Assembly: GCA_965221855.1 (NCBI GenBank)
Contig: CBDCSV010000007.1
Location: 248,001-312,000 of the forward strand
From: JAJDXO01 sp965221855
Lineage (GTDB): Bacteria > Pseudomonadota > Alphaproteobacteria > Rhodospirillales > UBA2165
DNA length: 64,000 bases
Direction: 5' to 3'
Under the pieces are notes generated by a model that did no database searches, had not been told where the DNA came from, and was given only the letters and a program-made list of their open reading frames with translations. The translations under genes and the position numbers were made by a program. Positions 22,406 through 32,061 of this stretch are shown here, piece after piece (positions within the stretch are counted from its first letter, which is position 1; every line of letters begins with the position of its first letter).

Positions 22406-23926
22406 ATGAATCTAGCCCGGTTCCTGGTGGATACGGCCGCCGCGCGGCCAGGCGCGCCGGCCCTGGCGCGGGGTCGCGATGTGGTTGCGACCTATGCCGA
22501 ACATGCCGAGCGCTCGGCCCGGATGGCCGGCGCGTTGGCGGCGGATTTCGATATCGCGCCCGGCGACCGGGTGGCGATCGCCCTGGCCAACGCGCCCGAA
22601 TATTCCGAAATTCTGTTTGCCGTCTGGCACGCAGGCGCCGTCGCGGTGCCGGTGAACGCCAAGCTGCACCCCAAAGAGGTGGCGTGGATCGTCGATAACG
22701 CCGGGGCGAAAATCTGCTTTGCCGGAGCCGGCCTGGCCGCCGGCCTCGAGGAGGTTCGCGGGGAAATGGCGAGCCTCGAACGCGTCCTCACAGCCGGCGG
22801 CGAGACGTCGGCGATGCTCCGGGAGCGCCCGCCGGCGCCCCTCGCGGATCGCCGCGCCGAAGACCTTGCGTGGCTGTTCTACACGTCGGGCACCACCGGC
22901 CGGCCGAAAGGGGCTATGCTGTCCCACGGCAATCTGCGGGCGATGACGGCTTCGTATTTCGCCTGCGTCGACGATGTCGCATCCGAAGACTGCATCATTC
23001 ACGCGGCTCCCATGTCCCACGGGTCCGGCCTCTATCTCGTGCCGCACGTCGCCCATGGGGCGGCACAGGTCATTCCTCCATCGGGCGGGTTCGACCCGGC
23101 GGAGGTTTTCGATCTGTTGTCGGCCTGGCGGGGCGCGACGCTTTTTTTCGCGCCGACCATGGTCACCCGGCTTCTGGCGGCGCCGGAGCTGGCGGACACC
23201 GATCTGTCTGGTCTCAAGACCATCGTTTACGGCGGCGCGCCCATGTACGCCGAGGACTGTCAGCGGGCGCTCGCGGCCCTGGGGCCGAAGCTGGTTCAGA
23301 TTTACGGCCAGGGTGAAGCGCCGATGACCATCACGGTGCTTGACCGGACGTCGCACATGGAGGCGGATCACCCGCGCTACTTGCAGCGTCTCGGCTCCGT
23401 CGGGCGGGCGCACACCGGCGTCGAGGTCAGGGTGGCGGACGCCGAAGACAATCCCCTGCCGGCGGGGGACATCGGCGAGGTTCAGGTGCGGGGCGATGTC
23501 GTCATGTCGGGCTACTGGCGGAACCCCGATGCAACCGCCCAGGCCCTGAAGGACGGCTGGCTGCATACGGGCGATCTCGGCGTTCTTGACGATGACGGCT
23601 ATCTCACCCTGAAGGACCGGTCCAAGGATGTGATCATTTCCGGCGGATCAAACATCTATCCGCGGGAGGTGGAGGAAGTGCTTTTGCTCCACCCCGACGT
23701 TCTGGAGTGTTCGGTCGTCGGTCGGCCGCACGCCGACTGGGGCGAGGAAGTCGTGGCCTTCGTCGTCCCCCGGTCCAGCGCGCAACTGGACGATGCCGAA
23801 CTGGACGCCCTCTGCATCGAACAAATTGCCCGATTCAAGCGGCCCAAGGCCTACCGGGTTGTCAACGCGCTGCCGAAGAACAATTATGGCAAGGTCCTGA
23901 AGACGGCTTTGCGCGAAATGGCCTAG
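22406..23926 (+). CDS. AMP-forming acyl-CoA synthetase / ligase
   Basis: A 506-residue ANL-superfamily enzyme that adenylates a carboxylic acid and transfers it to CoA. The P-loop FYTSGTTGRPKGAMLSH is near residue 163, the A5 motif QIYGQGEAPM near 300, WLHTGDLGVLDDDGY near 384 and the catalytic Lys near the end (PKNNYGKVLK). The Gln in QIYGQGE replaces the usual Thr. The substrate is unknown; context with FAH and cupin genes suggests an aromatic or branched acid. Confidence 0.92.
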   Translation: MNLARFLVDTAAARPGAPALARGRDVVATYAEHAERSARMAGALAADFDIAPGDRVAIALANAPEYSEILFAVWHAGAVAVPVNAKLHPKEVAWIVDNAGAKICFAGAGLAAGLEEVRGEMASLERVLTAGGETSAMLRERPPAPLADRRAEDLAWLFYTSGTTGRPKGAMLSHGNLRAMTASYFACVDDVASEDCIIHAAPMSHGSGLYLVPHVAHGAAQVIPPSGGFDPAEVFDLLSAWRGATLFFAPTMVTRLLAAPELADTDLSGLKTIVYGGAPMYAEDCQRALAALGPKLVQIYGQGEAPMTITVLDRTSHMEADHPRYLQRLGSVGRAHTGVEVRVADAEDNPLPAGDIGEVQVRGDVVMSGYWRNPDATAQALKDGWLHTGDLGVLDDDGYLTLKDRSKDVIISGGSNIYPREVEEVLLLHPDVLECSVVGRPHADWGEEVVAFVVPRSSAQLDDAELDALCIEQIARFKRPKAYRVVNALPKNNYGKVLKTALREMA

Positions 23927-23953
23927 CCAACCTGCCGGAAAGAGAGAACCGCC

Positions 23954-25699
23954 ATGACAGAGTACAAGACGGAACTTCGTGACGGCATGGCCGTCGATTG
24001 GGATGTCCCCATCGAGATGGATGACGGGCTGGTGGTCCGCGCGGATGTGTTCCGCCCCGCCGACGACGGCCGGCATCCGGTCATTCTCTCCTACGGCCCC
24101 TATGCCAAGGGCCTGGCGTTTCAGGACGGTTATCCAAGCGCCTGGGAACGGATGGCGGAAGAGCACCCCGACGTGCCGGCCAATTCCTCCAACCTGTACC
24201 AGGCCTGGGAAGTGGTCGATCCGGAGAAGTGGGTTCCCGAGGGCTACGCCTGTGTACGGGTCGATTCGAGGGGCTGCGGCCGGTCACCCGGCTACATCGA
24301 CCACTTCTCGCCCCGGGAAACCAAGGACTTCTACGATTGCATCGAATGGGCCGGCGTGCAGGCATGGAGCAACGGCAAGGTGGGGCTCAACGGAATCTCC
24401 TACTACGGGACCAATCAGTGGCATGTCGCGTCCCTCAACCCGCCGCACCTGGCCGCCATGTGCGTCTGGGAAGGGGCCGGCGACTGGTACCGGGATATGA
24501 CCCATCACGGCGGCATCCTCTGCACGTTTTGGGACAACTGGTACGACATGCAGGTCACGACCGTTCAGTATGGCCTGGGCGAGAACGGACCCAGGAGCCG
24601 GGCGACCGGTGAATTGGTATGCGGCGAGGTGACATTGAGCGAAGACCGGTTGGCCGAGAACCGCTGCGCCTTTGGAGATGAAATCTGCGCGCATCCGCTG
24701 GACGACGATTATCACAAGGCCCGCTCCCCCGATTGGGAGAACATCGATGTGCCGCTTCTTTCCTCGGCCAATTGGGGCGGGCAGGGGCTTCATCCGCGCG
24801 GCAACTTCGAAGGCTATATCAGGTCCGCCGGCGATCGGAAATGGCTGGAGGTCCACGGCATCGAACACTGGACGGAGTTCTACACGGACTACGGCCGGAA
24901 AATTCAGCTCAGGTTCTTCGATCATTTCCTGAAGGGCGAAGCGAACGGATGGGACGAGGAACCGCGGGTTCAATTGCTGGTCCGCGAGACCGGGCGATTC
25001 GTTCCCCGCGGTGAGGCCGACTGGCCCATCCCCGATACGGAGTGGACCAAACTTTATCTCGATCTCGAGAACGGCAAGCTGGCCGGGGAGCCGCCGCGCG
25101 CGGCCGCCGAGATTTCCTACGAGGCCATGTCGCCGGGACTGTTCTTCGAGACCGAGCCGTTCGACGCGCCTACCGAAATCACCGGCCCATTGGCGTCGAA
25201 GCTATTTGTTTCGTCATCGACCGAAGATGCCGACCTCTTTCTCGTGGTCGGCCTCTACGATCCGGACGGCAACGAAGTCGTCTTCCAGGGCGCCATCGAT
25301 CGCCATACGCCCATCGCCCAGGGCTGGCTCAGGGCCTCCCACCGCAAGCTGGACCCGGTGCTGAGCGAACCCTATCGCCCGTATCACACCCACGACGGGA
25401 AACAGCCTCTCGCGCCGGGCGAGGTCGTGGAACTGGATATCGAGATTTGGCCGACGTCGATCGTCGTTCCGCCGGGCCATACCCTGCGGCTCAATGTGCG
25501 CGGATGCGATTATGAATGGGCCGGGGACACCGCGGGCGAACGGCTGAGCAACTTCAAGAACGAGCTGAAGGGCTGCGGGCCGTTTCTGCACGACGACCCC
25601 CGGGACCGGCCGCCCGAGATATTCGCAAATCAGGTCACGCTGCACGCCGACGAAGCCCGGCGGAACTATCTGCTGCTGCCGGTCATCCCCCGGCGTTGA
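23954..25699 (+). CDS. CocE/NonD family hydrolase
   Basis: A 581-residue serine hydrolase of the X-Pro dipeptidyl-peptidase S15 / cocaine-esterase type. The alpha/beta core starts with HPVILSYGPYAKG near residue 41; the nucleophile is in GLNGISYYGTNQWH near 145; the acid and base should be the Asp and His around SANWGGQGLH and HGIEHWTEF. The C-terminal jelly-roll domain (X-Pro DPP C-terminal type) is seen from about 370 (ITGPLASKLFVSSST, LRLNVRGCDYEW). It acts on esters or amides; in this operon it may release the acid used by the ligase. Confidence 0.9.
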   Translation: MTEYKTELRDGMAVDWDVPIEMDDGLVVRADVFRPADDGRHPVILSYGPYAKGLAFQDGYPSAWERMAEEHPDVPANSSNLYQAWEVVDPEKWVPEGYACVRVDSRGCGRSPGYIDHFSPRETKDFYDCIEWAGVQAWSNGKVGLNGISYYGTNQWHVASLNPPHLAAMCVWEGAGDWYRDMTHHGGILCTFWDNWYDMQVTTVQYGLGENGPRSRATGELVCGEVTLSEDRLAENRCAFGDEICAHPLDDDYHKARSPDWENIDVPLLSSANWGGQGLHPRGNFEGYIRSAGDRKWLEVHGIEHWTEFYTDYGRKIQLRFFDHFLKGEANGWDEEPRVQLLVRETGRFVPRGEADWPIPDTEWTKLYLDLENGKLAGEPPRAAAEISYEAMSPGLFFETEPFDAPTEITGPLASKLFVSSSTEDADLFLVVGLYDPDGNEVVFQGAIDRHTPIAQGWLRASHRKLDPVLSEPYRPYHTHDGKQPLAPGEVVELDIEIWPTSIVVPPGHTLRLNVRGCDYEWAGDTAGERLSNFKNELKGCGPFLHDDPRDRPPEIFANQVTLHADEARRNYLLLPVIPRR

Positions 25700-26895
25700 G
25701 GCGACAGGCGCCGTGATTCCTCTATAGTACGGCCGGTGAAGGGCATTCCTTGCCGTGATCCGGAGAGACGGACAGTGTCGATCGTGGAGCAGTTCGAAAA
25801 ACGGACGCCGAAATCGCGGCAGCTTTTCGGCCGGGCCGTCGATGCCATGCCGGGCGGTATCACACATGACCTTCGGCGTCAGCACCCGTATCCCCTATAC
25901 GTCTCGCACGGAGAGGGGAGCCGGAAATGGGATGTCGACGGCAACGAGTACATCGATTACCACGGCGGCCATGGGGCGCTGCTGCTCGGTCATGGACGGC
26001 CGGAAATAGTTGCCGCCGTCCAGCGCCAGGCCGCGAGGGGAATCCATCTTGGCGGCAACCACGAACAGGAGCTTCGCTGGGCGGAATTGGTCAAGGATTT
26101 GATACCGTCCGCCGAAAAGGTGCGTTTTACCGCATCCGGGACCGAAGCCGCCATGCTGGCGCTGCGGCTCGCGCGCGCGTATTCCGGCCGTTCGAAATTC
26201 ATCCGCTTCAAGGGCCATTTCCATGGTTGGTACGATCAGTTCGTCGCCGGTTATGTTTCCCGTTTCGATGCGCCGGCTCCGGTCGGCGTCCCGCCCGAAG
26301 TCGCCTCGGCCGCCTTGATTGCCGATCCGGGCGACGAGGATGCCGTGCTGCGTTTCATGGACGCCGACGACGGCATCGCCGCGATCATTCTGGAGCCGAC
26401 GGGCGCCCATTTTGGCGCCGGCCCATTGGACCCTTCGTTCCTTTCCTTCCTCCGCGGCGTCGCGAGCGAAGCCGATATCGTGCTGATCTTCGATGAGGTG
26501 GTGACGGGGTTCCGCGTCTCTCCCGGCGGGGCCCAGGCCCATTTCGGCGTGACGCCTGACCTGACCATGCTGGGCAAGATTCTGGCCGGCGGCTTGGGCG
26601 GCGGCGCGGTTGCCGGCCGGGCGGATATTCTGTCCCATCTCGATTTCGAGGCGGCCGCGAAGGCGGGCCGGGAAAAGATCGGACATCCCGGTACCCATAA
26701 CGGAAACCCCCTGAGCGCCGCGGCCGGCATCGCGGCGCTGGAGATCGTCGCCGGTACGAGCGCCTGCGAACGCGCCAATCATTCGGGAGAGGCGTTGCGC
26801 CGTATGCTGAACCAGGTGCTGACCGACGAGAAGGTGCCGTGGTCCGTCTACGGCGAGTTCTCCGGGTTCAACCTGTTTACCAATCCCGGCAAACG

Positions 26896-28174
26896 GTAAC
26901 GTCAAGAGTTATGTGTCAGGGAGACTGGGGTACTGATTCCCTGAGACTTGTTTTCGTGAATGAAGACCGCGAAGAGGATGCGGTCCATTGAGGTTTTATC
27001 CTTGAAGGTTCCCATGGGCCGGGTTCGTCTGCGAACCTCGCGGAACCTCCGTTCGATGGCATTGGTGGTCCTGACCTGCTTTCGCTCGGCGAGGTCCTTG
27101 TAGCGGAAGCAGGTGAGCAGGTCGTCGAGGTCGTTGCGCAGGCAGGCGACGGCCTTGGGGTAGGTATCTTCCCAGGCGTCGGCGAAGCGGCGGGCGGCGG
27201 TCTCGGCCTTGCGGCGGTTGGGGGCATTCATGACGGCGTGGACGTCGGCCTTGACGGCCTGCTGGTCGGCTACGCGGACCTTGTTGAGGATGTTCCTGAT
27301 TTTGTGCGCCCAGCACCTCTGAACGGGGATGCCGTGATAGACGATCGGCAAGGCGGCGAGCAGGCCTTGGCCGCCATCAACGCAGATCATCTCAAGGCCC
27401 TCGCCGGTGAGGCCGCGGCGGTGCAACGCGGTGAGGAAGCGCTCCCACTCCGCGGCGCTCTCGCTGGCGGCGAGTTGGAAGTCGATAATCTCCTTCTTGC
27501 CGTCGTGCCGTATGCCCAGCGCCACCAGGACCGGCCTCCTGAGCGCGCCGGCGCCGGTCTTGCAGGCCAGCACCACGCCGTCGAGCATCAGCGCCTTGTA
27601 GGCGTTCTTCAGCGGCCGGCGGTGGAATGCGGCGACCGACAGATCGAGGGTCTTGGCGACCCGGCTCACCGTCGCGGCCGAGACCGGACGCCCGAGCAGG
27701 GCAAGCAGGACCTCGCCGACCTTGCGGGTCGAGAGCCCCAGCACGAAGCCGGCCAGGATGGCGCGGTCGATCTCTGGAGCGCGCCTTGCGTAGCTCTTCA
27801 GAACCTCGGTCGGGCAGAAGTGCCGGGTGCGCGGCACGTTGAGCTCGATGTCGCCGAGCTCGCTGAGCAGGCGGCGCCGGTAGGTGCCGTTGCGCCGGTC
27901 GCGCATAGCGCTGCCATCGAGGCCGTCGAGCCAGCGATCCACCGCCTCGGCCATCCGGCCCTCGATGATCTCGGCCAGCGCCTGGCGGCCAAGCGGGCGA
28001 TAACCCTCGCCCCAGTCCAATCCGCCTGCTTGCATCTCCTTCACCACCTCAAAGGCTTGTGGTAGGTTCTCAATCGTTACAGCTTGCTGTGGCATCGGGG
28101 TGATCCTTCTTGCGGTTGTCGTAAACCACAGGGAGTACCCCATTCCCAACTGACACATAAATTTTTACGTCACC
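26896..28174 (-). mobile_element. IS256-family element, copy B2
   Basis: The second B-type copy, identical to B3 in what I compared and with one silent change from B1. It lies in the aminotransferase gene between target repeats GGCAAACG (26888-26895 and 28175-28182); the outermost G at the left may belong to either side. Both ends carry the same terminal repeats as B1. Confidence 0.96.
26902..28095 (-). CDS. IS256-family transposase (copy B2)
   Basis: A 397-residue transposase with the protein sequence of copy B1. The catalytic Asp172, Asp240 and Glu348 are intact, and the ATG at 28095 is preceded by AGAAGGAT. It reads against the interrupted aminotransferase. Confidence 0.96.
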   Translation of the reverse strand: MPQQAVTIENLPQAFEVVKEMQAGGLDWGEGYRPLGRQALAEIIEGRMAEAVDRWLDGLDGSAMRDRRNGTYRRRLLSELGDIELNVPRTRHFCPTEVLKSYARRAPEIDRAILAGFVLGLSTRKVGEVLLALLGRPVSAATVSRVAKTLDLSVAAFHRRPLKNAYKALMLDGVVLACKTGAGALRRPVLVALGIRHDGKKEIIDFQLAASESAAEWERFLTALHRRGLTGEGLEMICVDGGQGLLAALPIVYHGIPVQRCWAHKIRNILNKVRVADQQAVKADVHAVMNAPNRRKAETAARRFADAWEDTYPKAVACLRNDLDDLLTCFRYKDLAERKQVRTTNAIERRFREVRRRTRPMGTFKDKTSMDRILFAVFIHENKSQGISTPVSLTHNS

Positions 28175-28455
28175 GGCAAACGCCGGGTTTTGCCGTTGGA
28201 ATTCGATCCGGCTACGATTGATCCATCTGAACTCGCTGGAAACGATCCGGAGCTTGTGGGGTTGGTGCGGTTGGCGATGCTCATGAACGGTGTGGACGTG
28301 ACGCCGCGGTTCAGCGGCTGGATATCGGCCGTCCATGAGGATCGGGATTTGCGGCAAACCGCCGAGGCGTTCCAGCGGACGATCGGCATGCTGAAGAAGG
28401 AATCCGTGATAGCGGCCTGAAATTCGTACGGCCGGCCAATGTGGAGGGGCGGCGG

Positions 28456-29865
28456 ATGACCAGAACATTGATCAAGGGCGGGCGTGTCATTACCGCGACC
28501 GATGACTACCGGGCCGATGTCCTGATCGAAAACGGCAGGGTTCACGCCATCGGATTGAATTTCGAGGCCGATGAGGATGTCGACGTGCATGACGCGTCCG
28601 GCCTGCTGGTTCTTCCGGGCGGCGTCGACGTGCACACGCACCTGGAGGCCGAGGTCGGTCCGGCGATGACCGTCGACACCTTCGAGAGCGGGACGACGGC
28701 GGCTGCGTTCGGCGGTACCACGACACTGGTGGACTTTGCCCAGCAGCCCCACGGGGGCAGCGTCATCGCCGGGCTCGACGATTGGCAGGCAAGAGCGAGC
28801 CGGGCCTGCGTCGATGTCGGCGCGCATATGATCATCACGACCTTCAACGATCAGACCCTGGCCGACATGAAGTCCATACTTCGAAGCGATGGGGTGACCA
28901 GTTTCAAGATGTTCATGGTCATGCCGGGAATCATGATGATCGACGATGCCGAGCTTTACCGGATCATGCGGATGACCGGCGAAAACGGCGGCTTGTCCTG
29001 CGTCCATGCCGAGAACGGCCTGCTGATCGACGTGCTGATCAAGGAAGCCGTGGCGCAGGGCAGGAACGAGGTCCTGAATCATCCGAAGGTACACCCGGCG
29101 TCGACCGAAGGAGAGGCGGCCTACCGGGCGATCCAGATCGCCAAGTTGGCCGAGGCGCCCATGTATGTGGTGCATGTTTCGTCGCAGGATGCCGTCCGGC
29201 ACATAGCGGAAGCCCGTGACGAAGGCACCCCCATCTATGCCGAGACTTGTCCCCATTACCTGTTTCTGACCGAGGAACTGTACGATGCCCCGGATGCGGA
29301 GGCCGCGAAGTACACGATGATCCCCCCGCTCCGGTCCAAGGAGCACCAGGATGCCCTATGGCGGGGTCTCGCAACGGACGATCTGCAGATAATTTCGACC
29401 GACCACTGCCCGTTCTGTCTCGAGGAGAAAAGCTGGGGGCTCAAATATTCCAAGGCCCTCGGCAAGGAATCCTTCGCCCAGATGCCCAACGGGGCGCCCG
29501 GCGTCGAAACCCGGCTGCCGCTGATTTACGACGGCGGGGTCCGCGCCGGACGTATGAGCCTCAACCGTTTCGTACAGCTGAATTCGACGATGCCGGCGAA
29601 ACTTTTCGGGCTGTTCCCCCGCAAGGGAACGATCGCGGTGGGGTCGGACGCCGATATCGTCCTGTTCGATCCCGAAGAGCGCTGGACGATCCGGGCCGCG
29701 GAGCACCACAGCCGGATCGACTACTCTCTGTTCGAGGGCCGCGAGGTGACCGGCCGGGTCAAGAAGGTGTTCCTGCGGGGACAGGTGATCGTCGATGGCG
29801 ATCGTTGGCTGGGCCGCGCCGGGGGCGGTGAATATCTGCCGCGGTCCGACTCCGGCCAGGTCTAG
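28456..29865 (+). CDS. Dihydropyrimidinase / D-hydantoinase
   Basis: A 469-residue amidohydrolase that opens cyclic ureides (dihydropyrimidines or 5-substituted hydantoins) to N-carbamoyl acids. The binuclear-metal ligands are visible: DVHTHLE near residue 57, the carboxylated Lys in SFKMFM near 151, His in CVHAEN near 183, His in VHVSSQD near 241 and Asp in STDHCPF near 317. The ATG at 28456 gives the family's N-terminus (TLIKGGRVITA). It is followed after 22 bases by a carbamoylase, the next step of the pathway. The cut-off aminotransferase upstream lies in the same direction. Confidence 0.93.
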   Translation: MTRTLIKGGRVITATDDYRADVLIENGRVHAIGLNFEADEDVDVHDASGLLVLPGGVDVHTHLEAEVGPAMTVDTFESGTTAAAFGGTTTLVDFAQQPHGGSVIAGLDDWQARASRACVDVGAHMIITTFNDQTLADMKSILRSDGVTSFKMFMVMPGIMMIDDAELYRIMRMTGENGGLSCVHAENGLLIDVLIKEAVAQGRNEVLNHPKVHPASTEGEAAYRAIQIAKLAEAPMYVVHVSSQDAVRHIAEARDEGTPIYAETCPHYLFLTEELYDAPDAEAAKYTMIPPLRSKEHQDALWRGLATDDLQIISTDHCPFCLEEKSWGLKYSKALGKESFAQMPNGAPGVETRLPLIYDGGVRAGRMSLNRFVQLNSTMPAKLFGLFPRKGTIAVGSDADIVLFDPEERWTIRAAEHHSRIDYSLFEGREVTGRVKKVFLRGQVIVDGDRWLGRAGGGEYLPRSDSGQV

Positions 29866-29887
29866 CTGGACGGTGGGGGAGTCCGTC

Positions 29888-30823
29888 ATGAGCCGAATAG
29901 TAAGGGTTGGCGCCGCTCAAATGGGCGGCATATCGCGCAACGAGCCGAAAGAGAGCGTGGTCGAAAAATTGCTCGGCCAGATGAGAAGGGCGCACGGCGA
30001 GGGATGCGATATCGTCGTGTTTCCGGAACTTACCCTCACCACCTATTTCGCCCGGTGGCTGATCGAGGACGAGGAGGAACTCGACCGTTTTTGCGAAGCG
30101 GATATGCCCTCTCCGGCAACCCGGCCGCTGTTCGACGAGGCCCGGCGTCTCGAAATCGGCTTCCATCTCGGGTACGCCGAATTGGCGGAGGAGAACGGCG
30201 TGAAGCGCCGCTTCAACGCGTCGGTGCTTGTCGACAAAAACGGGCGGATCATCAACAGATTCAGGAAAATCCATCTCCCGGGCCGCTTCGAACCGGATCC
30301 GGGTTTCCCCGCTCAGGCGTTGGAGAAGCGCTACTTCGACATTGGCGATACGGGCTACCGGACGATCCGCGGGTTCGGCGGCGTCATGGGGGTATGCATC
30401 TGCAACGACCGCCGTTGGGCCGAGAGCTATCGGGTCTTGGCGTTGAAGGGCGCCGAAATGATCTTCATCGGCTACAACACGCCGACCAAACCCTACTGGG
30501 CGCACGAGGAGGATCCGCTGAGCGATTTCCACAACCATCTGAGTATGCAGGCAGGCGCCTATCAGAACTGCTGTTGGATCGTCGGCGTCGCCAAGGCGGG
30601 CATCGAAGACGGGGAAGAATTGATCGGCGGGACGTGCATCATCGCGCCGACGGGTGAAATCGTCGCGGAATGCAAGACCCGGGAGCAGGAACTCATATGC
30701 GCCGATTGCGATCTCGATCTGGCCCGTGACCTGAAGGACAATCTGCTGAACTTCGAACAGCACCGGCGGATCGAACATTACGGGCTCATCACCGAGCAGC
30801 GGGGTGTCGTCGAGCCGGATTGA
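29888..30823 (+). CDS. N-carbamoyl-D-amino-acid hydrolase-like nitrilase
   Basis: A 311-residue carbon-nitrogen hydrolase. The Glu-Lys-Cys triad is visible: FPELTLT near residue 46, RFRKIHLPG near 126 and GVCICNDRRW near 172. CNDRRW is the signature of D-carbamoylases, which cut N-carbamoyl acids to amino acid, CO2 and ammonia. The ATG at 29888 gives MSRIVRVGAAQMG, the normal start; an earlier in-frame start lies inside the hydantoinase gene. Together the two enzymes turn a hydantoin or dihydropyrimidine into a free amino acid. Confidence 0.92.
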   Translation: MSRIVRVGAAQMGGISRNEPKESVVEKLLGQMRRAHGEGCDIVVFPELTLTTYFARWLIEDEEELDRFCEADMPSPATRPLFDEARRLEIGFHLGYAELAEENGVKRRFNASVLVDKNGRIINRFRKIHLPGRFEPDPGFPAQALEKRYFDIGDTGYRTIRGFGGVMGVCICNDRRWAESYRVLALKGAEMIFIGYNTPTKPYWAHEEDPLSDFHNHLSMQAGAYQNCCWIVGVAKAGIEDGEELIGGTCIIAPTGEIVAECKTREQELICADCDLDLARDLKDNLLNFEQHRRIEHYGLITEQRGVVEPD

Positions 30824-30905
30824 ATTTGATTCAAAGCGGCCCGCGGGGGCGGGGCCGTGATATGATCGTGAAATTGAAAGCGGAACGATTGCAAAGGAGA
30901 CGGCC

Positions 30906-31301
30906 ATGCCGGTCTACAAAGCAGATGAAATGGAGGCGACGCCCGACGTCGTCAATCCGAAAGTCATGATGAAGCAGTTCGGCGGCGAACTCATCAAGGT
31001 CGGCATCGTGACATACCAAGAGGGCGAAACCCCGCCGCCCCATTATCATCCGAACGACGAACAGTGGATCTATATGCTCGAAGGCCGGCTCGCGCACGTG
31101 CTTGGGGACGAAGACCATACGCTTGGTCCCGGGGACCTGGTCTACATTCCGCGCAGTGTGGTCCATGGGATACGGATACTCGAAGGGCCCTGCCGCTTCT
31201 TTACCTGCAAGAGCCCGGCCGGGACCGGCGGTCTCAGCGAGGACTACACCGACGTTCCGAATTTGGAGGAAATCCAGCAGCGTCTGGCCGAAATATCGTA
31301 G
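30906..31301 (+). CDS. Cupin-domain protein
   Basis: A 131-residue single-domain cupin. Motif 1 is complete (PPPHYHPNDEQWIYMLEG, with His, His, Glu-equivalent) and motif 2 is GDLVYIPRSVVHGIR with the fourth His, so a metal site is likely. It follows the carbamoylase by 82 bases with its own AAAGGAGA site. The short C-terminal helix (LEEIQQRLAEIS) closes the protein. Its role in the hydantoin pathway is not known. Confidence 0.85.
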   Translation: MPVYKADEMEATPDVVNPKVMMKQFGGELIKVGIVTYQEGETPPPHYHPNDEQWIYMLEGRLAHVLGDEDHTLGPGDLVYIPRSVVHGIRILEGPCRFFTCKSPAGTGGLSEDYTDVPNLEEIQQRLAEIS

Positions 31302-31362
31302 CTGCCGGCGCGGATTTCCGGGCTTGCCCAATAGGGGCAAAACGCCTAGAAACCCGGGCGTT

Positions 31363-31438
31363 GGGTGCTTAGCTCAGGTGGTAGAGCAGCTGCCTTTTAA
31401 GCAGCGGGTCATAGGTTCGAGTCCTATAGCACCCACCA
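31363..31438 (+). tRNA. trnK: tRNA-Lys (anticodon UUU)
   Basis: A complete tRNA with CCA encoded. The acceptor stem pairs GGGTGCT with AGCACCC, the anticodon stem pairs GCTGC with GCAGC around the loop CTTTTAA (anticodon TTT), and the T arm is GGTTCGAGTCC-like. A hairpin (AACGCC...GGCGTT, 31341-31362) lies directly before it. Confidence 0.97.
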
Positions 31439-32061
31439 TTTTCTTCGGATTAGCCAGCCAACGCAGATTCCGAGTCGGCCATACCGGCGGTCAAACATTG
31501 ATCGTGGCATGTGAATCGGATTCCAAGGCCAGCCCCGGCCTGAGTTCTTACGGCTTTACGGCGCCCGTTTTAGGCTGATCGAATTGCCAGACCACGCGTG
31601 TGCCTTCAGCGTAGATCTTGCACTTCAGACCCCTGGAATGGCTTTGACAGGTTTCGATGGCCTCCAGCATGGCGTGGCCGGCGCACTCCGACTCAGTACA
31701 ATACGTGTACGCAATGGATGTCTTTCCGCCATCTTCGGATATGGCGAACGCCCCTGTAGCAATGCTGGCTGTTTTGTACTCTTCGAAAACTGCTTGAGCT
31801 CTAGCAGAGAGCTCCAAAGGTCCCTTTCCATAGTAGTCCGAGTTGGTTTGACACGCAGCCAGGACAACCGCGGCAAGAACAAACGGGATGTATTTGATTT
31901 TCCGAGGCACCGCCCCCCCCTAAACCGATCTGATGAATTGCCAATTTATCCTCCCTCGCGACAAGTGTACAACGCGAATTGTCAGACCCGGGTCTCGCCT
32001 GACCCGGCCGCCTTTTGAGCAGCGGGTCATAGGTTCGAGTCCTATGGCACCCGCCATTTTC
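31392..32061 (+). repeat. Direct repeats of the tRNA-Lys 3' half bounding a small segment
   Basis: The 52 bases from the anticodon loop to just beyond the CCA (31392-31443) occur again at 32010-32061 with three differences. The second copy lacks the 5' half and cannot make a tRNA. This is the footprint left when an element integrates into a tRNA 3' end. The 0.57 kb between holds only a lipoprotein gene, with no integrase. From 32062 to the IS630 element at 32239 I see only an open minus-strand stretch ending at the repeat, possibly a gene fragment. Confidence 0.8.
31548..31910 (-). CDS. Small putative lipoprotein
   Basis: A 120-residue protein with a lipoprotein signal: basic start MPRKIKY, hydrophobic core FVLAAVVL, lipobox LAAC with Cys20. 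Further Cys residues lie in TYCTESECAGH and ETCQSHSRGLKCKIY, so two disulfides are possible in the periplasm. The C-terminal part (RGLKCKIYAEGTRVVW) resembles small periplasmic proteins of unknown role. It is the only gene between the tRNA-Lys repeats, is less GC-rich than its neighbours, and was probably brought in with the segment. Confidence 0.75.
   Translation of the reverse strand: MPRKIKYIPFVLAAVVLAACQTNSDYYGKGPLELSARAQAVFEEYKTASIATGAFAISEDGGKTSIAYTYCTESECAGHAMLEAIETCQSHSRGLKCKIYAEGTRVVWQFDQPKTGAVKP

Larger units (their letters stand above)
25775..28420 (+). pseudogene. Class-III aminotransferase, split by IS256 copy B2
   Basis: A PLP enzyme of the glutamate-1-semialdehyde aminomutase-like class III group, interrupted after codon 373 by the element at 26896-28174. 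Removing the element and one target repeat restores one frame of 452 residues: ...TNPGK at the left and RRVLPLEFD... at the right, ending GMLKKESVIAA at 28420. The PLP region IFDEVVTGFRV.PGGAQ and the Lys in TMLGKILAGG lie in the first part, but the last 80 residues are cut off, so it is probably inactive. Start taken as the GTG at 25775 behind GGAGAG. It heads the operon with the hydantoinase and carbamoylase genes. Confidence 0.92.

Noticed and set aside
32010..32061. Second tRNA-Lys gene
   Set aside because: Only the 3' half is there; the acceptor 5' strand and D arm are missing.
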